Below, piece by piece: positions 7,654 to 12,216 of a DNA stretch of 12,216 bases; within the stretch, counting starts at the first letter, position 1; every line of letters starts with the position of its first letter. The stretch comes from CAYJPK01 sp964372035. Its GTDB lineage: Bacteria; Desulfobacterota; Desulfovibrionia; Desulfovibrionales; Desulfovibrionaceae. A model generated the notes under the pieces. The model saw only the letters and a list, made by a program, of their open reading frames with translations, was not told the DNA's origin and did no database searches. The DNA lies in assembly GCA_964372035.1 (NCBI GenBank), contig CAYJPK010000065.1:1-12216 (forward strand). Direction: 5' to 3'. Position numbers and translations under genes: made by a program.

Positions 7654-8451
7654 CTAGTCTTGTCCTGCGCTTAGCTTTAAAATTTCATTTGCTGCTGGTG
7701 CTAATTCTTTTGGAACTAGGCTTTTTTTCATTAGCCAGTCTAAGAATTTTATTGCAGTATCATTGTTTGGACTAAGTTTAAGAGCGCTTAAGACATGTTC
7801 AACGCATTTTTGATAACCTTTCTTTTCTAAATAAACTCTTGCAGTATTTAAATGTAAATTCTCATCTTCACTTGATAATTCAAATGCACGATTATAATAC
7901 TCAAGAGCTTGCTCAAGCATTTTATTTTTGCGAAGATTAATTCCAAATTCGTTAAAAAGGTGCTTGTGTTCAGATGAAAATGCAGCGTCAAGATTTAGCA
8001 AGCGGTTAAAGATGTTGTCAGCCTTGTCAGACTCACCACGTTGCAAGTATGTTAAACCAATACCAAAATTAGCTTTTACATTTTCAGAATCAATTGCTAA
8101 TGCATTAGCGTATTCAAATTCAGCAGTAAAAGTTTCACCCTTTTCTCTGTTTTTATCACCTTTTTCCACCATCGCATTAACTTCTTTAATCTTAGGAAAA
8201 ACTGTAGAAAAATAATATTCAGGTTCAGGAGAATAGTTTGAAATTAATTCATCACGAGTAATAATTTTTTTAGGTCCAGATGGTATAAAATTAATATTAA
8301 TTGCTTGAATATTAATTCTGCCTTCATCGTCTTGCTCTGCAAACCAAAAAACTTTTTGAACTGTTTTACGTGTAGTTGTTCCAGTTCCAACTTTTCTGAT
8401 TTCTTGCGATGAAAATACACCACGGATTTTTTCTTCTTGTACTTCACTCAT
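7654..8451 (-). CDS. Tetratricopeptide-repeat protein with an uncharacterised N-terminal domain
   Basis: This 265-residue protein has no signal peptide or membrane segment and is probably cytoplasmic. Residues about 1-85 do not resemble TPRs; they contain RGVFSSQEIRKVGTGTTTRK followed by a beta-rich QKVFWFAEQ stretch. From about residue 92 onward there are roughly four helical TPR units: EKGDKNREKGETFTAEFEYA, KANFGIGLTYLQRGESDKAD, EFGINLRKNKMLEQALEYYN and LHLNTARVYLEKKGYQKCVE. TPRs usually make a scaffold for protein contacts; the partner is unknown. I recognise similar proteins, with the GTGTTTRKT block, from Desulfovibrio-type genomes, but know no experimental function. An AAAGGAC ribosome site precedes the ATG at 8449-8451, 12 bp after the pyrF stop, so it is very likely cotranscribed with pyrF and recJ. 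Confidence 0.85.
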   Translation of the reverse strand: MSEVQEEKIRGVFSSQEIRKVGTGTTTRKTVQKVFWFAEQDDEGRINIQAININFIPSGPKKIITRDELISNYSPEPEYYFSTVFPKIKEVNAMVEKGDKNREKGETFTAEFEYANALAIDSENVKANFGIGLTYLQRGESDKADNIFNRLLNLDAAFSSEHKHLFNEFGINLRKNKMLEQALEYYNRAFELSSEDENLHLNTARVYLEKKGYQKCVEHVLSALKLSPNNDTAIKFLDWLMKKSLVPKELAPAANEILKLSAGQD

Positions 8452-8463
8452 AAAGTTTGTCCT

Positions 8464-9141
8464 TTAGCTAATTGATTGCTGAATAGCCTTTGCAACTTCA
8501 AGAGGATTGTCTGCAAGAGTGATTGGCCTTCCAACAACTAAATAATCTGCACCAAGAGCAACTGCTTGCGGCGGAGTCATCACTCGGCTTTGGTCATTAT
8601 TTTCGCTACCAGCAGGGCGAATACCAGGAACAAGGCACTTCAAATCTTTATTTACAGCTTTTATTGACTCAAGCTCGTGTCCAGAACAAACGACACCGTC
8701 TACGCCCCAATCAACAGCATTTTGTGCTAAGCTTGGAACAAGACTAGAAACATTAGCACCTGGAACAGGTAGTTCACCTTGGCTCATGCTTGTTAAAATA
8801 GTTACACCAAAAATGAGCGGTGGATTTTTTGCTTGTTTCGCTTGCTCAACGGCAGCACGACACATCTTTTCACCACCTAGCATGTGGATAGTTAAAAGAT
8901 CAATGTCCCACCAAGAAGCAGAGCGAATTGCAGCTTGCACTGTATTAGGAATATCAAAAAACTTTAAATCAAGCATAGTTTTAAAGCCCATGCCTTTTAA
9001 AGTTTGGAGCATTTTTGGTCCTTCACGAGTAAATAGTTCACTCCCAACTTTTACGTATTCAACAGTCCCACGCAAGTTGTTGGCCATAGTGAGAGCATCT
9101 AATGCATCAGTATAATCAAGAGCAACAATTAAATTAGCCAT
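8464..9141 (-). CDS. pyrF: Orotidine 5'-phosphate decarboxylase (PyrF)
   Basis: PyrF converts orotidine monophosphate to UMP, the last step of de novo pyrimidine synthesis. At 225 residues it is a single TIM barrel of normal size. The catalytic D-x-K-x-x-D motif is intact as DLKFFD (58-63), preceded by IVALD (5-9) and the lysine in YVKVG (29-33). The phosphate-binding end is present as PGIRPAG and VVGRPIT near the C-terminus. A GGAG ribosome site precedes the ATG at 9139-9141, which is 26 bp after the gmk stop. PyrK at the far end of the same gene run acts earlier in the same pathway. No pyrimidine-responsive leader is evident in the short upstream gap. Confidence 0.96.
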   Translation of the reverse strand: MANLIVALDYTDALDALTMANNLRGTVEYVKVGSELFTREGPKMLQTLKGMGFKTMLDLKFFDIPNTVQAAIRSASWWDIDLLTIHMLGGEKMCRAAVEQAKQAKNPPLIFGVTILTSMSQGELPVPGANVSSLVPSLAQNAVDWGVDGVVCSGHELESIKAVNKDLKCLVPGIRPAGSENNDQSRVMTPPQAVALGADYLVVGRPITLADNPLEVAKAIQQSIS

Positions 9142-9167
9142 ATAATCTCCATGAAGTAAATCAAAAA

Positions 9168-9776
9168 TCAGGTGTTCAAAATATCCATCGAAAGTGAAGG
9201 GTATAATTTTGGATTATTAATTGCGCTTAAATAACAAGACCTTAACTTGTCATAAGCCGTATCCAAATTATCATTTATAATCCAAGCATTAAACCAATGA
9301 GCTTGCAACATTTCACCCTTTGCAGCTCGCAATCTGCGCATAATTGTTTCCATATCATCAGTGCCACGCTTGACTAAACGGCTACGCAGCTCCTCAAGAC
9401 TAGGAGGAAAACAAAATACAAAGTAAGCACAAGGCATGGTCAAATACAGTTGTGCAGCTCCTTGCACGTCAATATCAAACAGAACATCTCGACCAGTATT
9501 TAAAGTATCAATACATTTGTTTAGAAATGTTCCATAATAATTGCCATGCACTTCTGCCCATTCAGCAAAAAGACCGTCCTCTTTTTTTTCTAAAAAATCT
9601 TCTTTGCTTAAAAAATAGTAGTCTTTGCCGTGTTCTTCGCCCTTGCGAGGCAGTCTTGTTGTTGCTGAAACAGAAAAAGTAATATTTGTAAATTCAGCAC
9701 TCAACCTTTTAATAAGGCTTGTTTTGCCCGTGCCAGATGGTGCACAAAGAATAAACGCTAAACCCTTTCTATTCAT
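9168..9776 (-). CDS. gmk: Guanylate kinase (Gmk)
   Basis: Gmk phosphorylates GMP to GDP with ATP and is needed for GTP, dGTP and (p)ppGpp turnover. The 202-residue protein starts NRKGLAFILCAPSGTGKTS, with the P-loop APSGTGKT at residues 12-19. It has the GMP-binding segment SATTRLPRKGEEHGKDYYF and HGNYYGT, followed by the lid region with RLVKRGTDD. The reading frame extends upstream by 21 codons, but those would overlap remA further and add a spurious hydrophobic leader. The ATG at 9774-9776 has GGAG six bases upstream and starts just after the kinase family's usual N-terminus. It overlaps the 3' end of remA by 8 bp, so coupling of translation is likely. The remA-gmk pairing is widespread in bacteria. 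Confidence 0.95.
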   Translation of the reverse strand: MNRKGLAFILCAPSGTGKTSLIKRLSAEFTNITFSVSATTRLPRKGEEHGKDYYFLSKEDFLEKKEDGLFAEWAEVHGNYYGTFLNKCIDTLNTGRDVLFDIDVQGAAQLYLTMPCAYFVFCFPPSLEELRSRLVKRGTDDMETIMRRLRAAKGEMLQAHWFNAWIINDNLDTAYDKLRSCYLSAINNPKLYPSLSMDILNT

Positions 9777-10026
9777 CACTATCTCCAAGCTGTAGGCGTT
9801 GGCGCAAAGTTTCAGGCAAAATGGCAGATAAAACCACATGGTTAGAATCTGTCACAATAATTGAGCGAGTTTTACGACCTTGAGTTGCATCAATAAGTCG
9901 ACCCTCAGCTCTTGCATCTTCACGCAATCTGCGCATTGGAGCAGAGGCAGGGCTTATAATACTTATAATTCGTGGTGCAATCACAAAATTATTAAATCCG
10001 ATATTTATTAGTCGTTCACTTTGCAT
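9769..10026 (-). CDS. remA: DUF370/RemA-family regulatory DNA-binding protein
   Basis: This 85-residue protein matches the RemA/DUF370 family along its whole length: LINIGFNNFV (6-15), a basic segment ending RIISIISPASAPMRRLREDA, RLIDATQGRKTRSIIV and HVVLSAILPETLRQRL. In Bacillus subtilis RemA is a small oligomeric DNA-binding protein that activates matrix and osmoprotection genes; in other phyla the role is largely untested. The family function is known only from Firmicutes, and its transfer here is inference. The start is the ATG at 10024-10026, placed six bases after GAGG. A TTG one codon upstream is too close to that site. The gene sits between yicC and gmk and overlaps gmk by 8 bp. That neighbourhood, common across bacteria, makes the assignment firm. 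Confidence 0.92.
   Translation of the reverse strand: MQSERLINIGFNNFVIAPRIISIISPASAPMRRLREDARAEGRLIDATQGRKTRSIIVTDSNHVVLSAILPETLRQRLQLGDSDE
9783..9786 (-). promoter_or_regulatory. Ribosome binding site deciding the gmk start
   Basis: GGAG (minus strand) lies six bases before the ATG at 9774-9776 and inside the end of remA. It supports the short gmk start over the longer open frame that begins at 9839. Confidence 0.75.
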
Positions 10027-10032
10027 CAATTA

Positions 10033-10036
10033 CCTC
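10033..10036 (-). promoter_or_regulatory. Ribosome binding site deciding the remA start
   Basis: GAGG (minus strand) is six bases from the ATG at 10024-10026 but only three from the TTG codon just upstream. This favours the ATG and an 85-residue product. Confidence 0.7.
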
Positions 10037-10044
10037 AATAATTG

Positions 10045-10073
10045 CAAATACTATAAAAATTATAAAATGTCAA
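10045..10073 (-). promoter_or_regulatory. Weak candidate internal promoter before remA
   Basis: In the 79-bp yicC-remA gap the minus strand has a perfect TTGACA (10068-10073). At 17-bp spacing there is only TATTTG (10045-10050). Better -10-like hexamers TATAAT (10059-10064) and TATAGT (10050-10055) are present but too close to that -35. In AT-rich DNA such matches arise by chance, so this is tentative. If real, it would let remA-gmk-pyrF and following genes be expressed apart from yicC. Confidence 0.3.
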
Positions 10074-10105
10074 TGTAATGCCTATCGGCAAAAACTAGCA
10101 TTAGC

Positions 10106-10978
10106 TTAGGCAATATTTTGAGCTTGTTCACGACATTTTTCAAGCTCATTTTTAAAATCAACAACAACTCTAGATAGTTGAGCGTTTTGAACTTTATTAC
10201 CACAAGTGTTGATTTCTCTAAAACATTCTTGCAATGTAAAATCAAGCTTACGCCCAATGTCTGCACTTTGTTCGAGTAATTCTTGCAGGCGTTCAAGGTG
10301 CGAGTGTAATCTTGTTATTTCCTCGCTAATATCAAGCTTGTCATTTAAAATAATAAGCTCTTGCAATAATCTATTTTCATCAATTTCAATGTTTTTTAGG
10401 TTGTTATTAATACGCTCTTTGATAGTATTGAAATGATTTTCTTTTACTTCTGGGCTTAAATCTTCAATATGATTTAGCCAATCTTCCATTTTTAGAAAGC
10501 GTAAGCTTAAATCACTACTTAAATTTTTCCCCTCACTAATCCTTGCTTCGTCCCAGTCATTTAGTGCAACTTTTAAACCGTTTTCAAAGCGAGCAAGCAA
10601 ATCATCATCAGCTTCTTCTTGATCTGATAGCCAAAGGTCTTTAACGTGTAAAAGTTCATTTAAATCAGGTTGATATAATAAGCCATTCTGGCTAGCTAAA
10701 TCTTGCAAAGCACTAAGCATTTGCTTGGCTTGGTCGAAATTGAAACTAATGGCTTGGAAATTTTTTTTAGCTTGAATATTTAAGCTGATTTCAACTCGCC
10801 CTCGCAAAGCATGTTGTTTAGCTATTTTTTCAAAATAGCTTTCTAAACTTCTAGCAACAGTTGGCAAACGCCATTTTAAATCTAAGTGCTTGCTGTTTAC
10901 ACTACGCACTTCCCATGTTTGTGTAAAATCAACATCTTCAATAACCGAACGTCCAAATCCGGTCATGCTATATGGCAT
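10106..10978 (-). CDS. yicC: YicC-family endoribonuclease
   Basis: YicC proteins are conserved bacterial RNases; the E. coli protein has been reported to act in RNA turnover, including small-RNA degradation. The 290 residues match the family length. The N-terminal YicC domain opens with the signature MTGFGR (5-10), followed by EVRSVNSKHLD. A central helical region is rich in acidic and basic residues. The C-terminal DUF1732 domain ends in GRKLDFTLQECFREINTCG and NELEKCREQAQNIA, very close to the family's conserved C-terminus. The ATG at 10976-10978 has a clear AGGAG site. It is the first gene of the minus-strand run, about 50 bp after its predicted transcription start. A 5-bp inverted repeat spans its stop codon but has no T tract, so readthrough into remA is expected. 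Confidence 0.93.
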   Translation of the reverse strand: MPYSMTGFGRSVIEDVDFTQTWEVRSVNSKHLDLKWRLPTVARSLESYFEKIAKQHALRGRVEISLNIQAKKNFQAISFNFDQAKQMLSALQDLASQNGLLYQPDLNELLHVKDLWLSDQEEADDDLLARFENGLKVALNDWDEARISEGKNLSSDLSLRFLKMEDWLNHIEDLSPEVKENHFNTIKERINNNLKNIEIDENRLLQELIILNDKLDISEEITRLHSHLERLQELLEQSADIGRKLDFTLQECFREINTCGNKVQNAQLSRVVVDFKNELEKCREQAQNIA

Positions 10979-11033
10979 AAGAACTCCTGCTTATCGTTTA
11001 AGTTTGCTAATAAATTTAGCATGAATTAATAAA

Positions 11034-11062
11034 AATATAGCCTATTCTTAAATTAATGACAA
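11034..11062 (-). promoter_or_regulatory. Promoter of the yicC operon
   Basis: The minus strand has TTGTCA (11057-11062), a 17-bp spacer and TATATT (11034-11039), each one mismatch from the sigma70 consensus. It predicts a start near 11027 and a 5' leader of about 50 nt to the yicC ATG. This is the best promoter match in the window and the expected driver of the ten-gene run. Confidence 0.65.
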
Positions 11063-11152
11063 TAGTTAAAAATCCTTTTTTTTAGTTTTTTAAAGAAAAA
11101 TATTTCGCTAAGTGTTCTATATATAACCGAAAGATTAAATGTGCTTGCTGCA

Positions 11153-11170
11153 AGTTTGACAATGCAAACT
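11153..11170. promoter_or_regulatory. Inverted repeat overlapping a plus-strand -35 box
   Basis: AGTTTG and CAAACT (6-bp arms, 6-nt spacer) enclose most of the TTGACA at 11156-11161. Position over a -35 box suits a repressor operator, but the arms are short and only one copy is seen. Confidence 0.3.
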
Positions 11171-11184
11171 ATAAACATTATTGT
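11156..11184 (+). promoter_or_regulatory. Candidate distal promoter (P1) of the PHP gene
   Basis: A perfect TTGACA (11156-11161) is followed after 17 bp by TATTGT (11179-11184), giving a predicted start near 11191 and a leader of about 170 nt before the PHP start codon. Confidence 0.5.
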
Positions 11185-11227
11185 ATTGTTAAGATTGCTA
11201 TTTTTGTTAAATTGCAATTGTCTTGCC

Positions 11228-11236
11228 TGCTATAGT
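11228..11236 (+). promoter_or_regulatory. Candidate proximal extended -10 promoter (P2)
   Basis: TGC-TATAGT is an extended -10 element. The region 17-18 bp upstream has no good -35 hexamer; the nearest, TTGTTA at 11204-11209, is 21 bp away. The predicted start near 11242-11244 coincides with the first base of a 7-bp stem, as is common for structured RNAs and leaders. Confidence 0.4.
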
Positions 11237-11289
11237 ATTTTAAGTTGACAGAACTACCGTCAACTCAAGCAAAGGCACACTTGCTCCAG

Positions 11290-11336
11290 CACTTATGCTT
11301 TCGCAGTCAATGATGGTAATTTCATCTGAAATTACT
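11290..11336 (+). repeat. 47-bp dispersed repeat, copy 2
   Basis: It matches bases 1-47 at 45 of 47 positions, same orientation, about 11.3 kb apart. The difference at 11300 is in a loop of the predicted fold. G11315 replaces A and still pairs as G-U with T11336. After the last matching base the two flanks diverge within a few bases, so this edge is a real boundary. The left boundary is unknown because copy 1 is cut by the window. Confidence 0.85.
11316..11335. other. Hairpin in the leader of the PHP gene
   Basis: GTAATTTCATCTGAAATTAC is a perfect 9-bp inverted repeat around TC. It lies 16 bp before the GAGGTGG ribosome site, so it could influence translation or mRNA stability. Lack of a following T run argues against termination. 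Confidence 0.6.
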
Positions 11337-11361
11337 ATAAATAAATTAATTGAGGTGGCCT

Positions 11362-12216
11362 ATGCCGCGTTTTATAGATTTACATACACATACAACCGCT
11401 TCAGACGGTACTGATACTCCGCAGATGTTGCTTGAAAAAGCAGATGAAGCAGGGCTTTGTGCTGTTGCAATTACTGACCATGACACTATTGACGGCTTAG
11501 ATGAAGTAAAAAATCACTCTTTTGCTGTTGAGCTTGTACGTGGTGTTGAAATTAGTGTAACAGAAAGTTTTGGCGAATTTCATTTGCTAGGTTTATTTAT
11601 TACAGAAGACGAACAAAAGCTTGAAATCTTGCGAAATAGCTTGCTTCAAGCAAGGCAAAAACGCAATTTACGTAATCAACTAATAATTGATAAATTGAAT
11701 ATGTTAGACATACCGATTAGATATGAAGATGTTCTTGAAAAAACGCAAAGTGGCGCAATTGGGCGTCCACATATTGCAAAAACCTTAGTTGAGCATGGCT
11801 ATGTCGAAAGTCTAAATGAGGCTTTTGTTAAATATTTACGGTATGATGCACCAGCCTTTGTTCCTAAAGAATCAATGCGCCCTTATGATGGTATTAAAGT
11901 TTTAAAGCAAATCGGTGCTCTAGCTTGCATTGCACACCCAATTTTAGCTAGATGTTCTCGTGATATGCTTGAGCGTAAAATTTTTGAGATGAAAGATTAT
12001 GGCTTAGATGCGATTGAAGTTTATCATGCTGAATTTAGTCAATCTGACACAGAATACCTTAAAAATCTTGCAAAACGCTTTGATTTACAAATATCTGGCG
12101 GGACGGATTATCATGGTAATACTAAGCCAAAAGTAAAGCTTGGACGTGGTAAATATAATATGTATATCCCTGAAAGTATTCTATATGATTTGAAAGAATA
12201 TCATGCCAAACTTAAT
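11362..12216 (+). CDS. PHP-domain phosphoesterase, RNase AM/YciV (TrpH) family (3' end outside window)
   Basis: The reading frame is open from the ATG at 11362 to the window edge, 285 codons, close to the family's usual full length. PHP metal-binding motifs are all present: HTHTTASDG (8-16), TDHDTIDG (38-45), GVEIS (61-65), EFHLLG (72-77), GRPHIA (134-139), IAHP (190-193) and GGTDYHG (246-252). Family members hydrolyse 3',5'-bisphosphonucleotides such as pAp. The E. coli protein (RNase AM, gene rnm/yciV) is a 5'-3' exonuclease that trims the 5' end of ribosomal RNA, including 5S. A GAGGTGG site stands just before the ATG. It is divergent from the yicC operon and has its own candidate promoters. 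The exact substrate is inferred from family only; a histidinol-phosphatase role is less likely given the RNase AM-like layout. Confidence 0.88.
   Translation, partial: MPRFIDLHTHTTASDGTDTPQMLLEKADEAGLCAVAITDHDTIDGLDEVKNHSFAVELVRGVEISVTESFGEFHLLGLFITEDEQKLEILRNSLLQARQKRNLRNQLIIDKLNMLDIPIRYEDVLEKTQSGAIGRPHIAKTLVEHGYVESLNEAFVKYLRYDAPAFVPKESMRPYDGIKVLKQIGALACIAHPILARCSRDMLERKIFEMKDYGLDAIEVYHAEFSQSDTEYLKNLAKRFDLQISGGTDYHGNTKPKVKLGRGKYNMYIPESILYDLKEYHAKLN

Larger units (their letters stand above)
11243..11336 (+). ncRNA. Putative structured RNA or structured 5' leader of the PHP gene
   Basis: The stretch can fold as consecutive hairpins. AGTTGAC/GTCAACT pairs perfectly over 7 bp (11243-11265, 9-nt loop). 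AGCAA/TTGCT (11268-11285) and AGCA/TGCT (11288-11299) are weaker. The last is GTAATTTCA/TGAAATTAC (11316-11335), extended by a G-U pair. It begins at the predicted P2 start and ends 25 nt before the PHP start codon. I do not recognise a known riboswitch or RNA family. Its 3' half recurs at 1-47. There is no T tract after the last hairpin, so transcription probably continues into the PHP gene. A coding remnant on the other strand is an alternative. Confidence 0.35.
10979..11361. other. 383-bp divergent regulatory region between yicC and the PHP gene
   Basis: No credible protein gene lies here. Moving from left to right, it holds the yicC leader and promoter, an AT-rich tract with long T runs (about 11072-11100), a small inverted repeat overlapping a plus-strand -35 box, two candidate plus-strand promoters, a stretch with several potential hairpins (11243-11336) that includes repeat copy 2, and the PHP gene's ribosome site GAGGTGG (11352-11358). 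Confidence 0.8.

Noticed and set aside
9777..9839. A 21-residue hydrophobic N-terminal extension of guanylate kinase
   Set aside because: It resembles a leader peptide, but the kinase is cytoplasmic, the extension lies inside remA, and the ATG at 9774-9776 has its own GGAG site.
10080..10111. Inverted repeat at the yicC stop codon as an intrinsic terminator
   Set aside because: The stem is only 5 bp (GCCTA/TAGGC) with a long loop and no T tract on the minus strand.
10060..10296. A 78-codon minus-strand frame overlapping the yicC 3' end
   Set aside because: It overlaps the highly conserved YicC C-terminus in another frame and has no ribosome site or motif.

Overview
This AT-rich window carries eleven protein-coding genes. 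Ten lie head-to-tail on the minus strand and one is divergent on the plus strand and cut by the right edge. Gene content and order point to a low-GC member of the Desulfovibrionales (Desulfobacterota, formerly Deltaproteobacteria), perhaps a Lawsonia-like or host-associated Desulfovibrionaceae lineage. The main clues are the order yicC - DUF370/remA - gmk - pyrF - TPR protein - recJ - xerD, the three-part DHH/CBS/tRNA-nucleotidyltransferase fusion, and the N-terminal block of the TPR protein. This assignment is from recognition only, without a database search; the genus cannot be given.

Layout, in the direction of minus-strand transcription (right to left): a good sigma70-like promoter (11034-11062) precedes yicC (RNase). 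It is followed by remA (DUF370), gmk (guanylate kinase), pyrF (OMP decarboxylase), a TPR protein, recJ (ssDNA exonuclease), xerD (tyrosine recombinase), an 893-residue DHH-CBS-nucleotidyltransferase protein, a NorM/MdtK-type MATE transporter and pyrK (dihydroorotate dehydrogenase electron-transfer subunit). Gaps are 79 bp or less, and two gene pairs overlap (remA/gmk and recJ/xerD), so one long operon, possibly with an internal promoter before remA, is the simplest reading. It mixes pyrimidine and GMP/GDP metabolism with RNA processing and chromosome maintenance, as housekeeping operons often do.

The 383-bp gap 10979-11361 separates this operon from a plus-strand PHP-domain phosphoesterase of the RNase AM/YciV (TrpH) family. 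It holds the yicC promoter and two candidate promoters for the PHP gene. A potentially structured stretch (11243-11336) starts about 7 bp after the second -10 box and ends in a near-perfect hairpin.

The least ordinary feature is a 47-bp sequence present twice: at the very left edge (1-47, just beyond the 3' end of pyrK) and at 11290-11336 (upstream of the PHP gene). The copies differ at only two positions. One falls in a predicted loop and the other turns an A-U pair into G-U, so the fold is kept; but both also fall in third codon positions of a minus-strand reading frame. The element may be a multicopy structured RNA or hairpin repeat, or the remains of a duplicated coding segment. The window alone does not decide. 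No tRNA, rRNA, CRISPR array, insertion sequence or phage module was seen.
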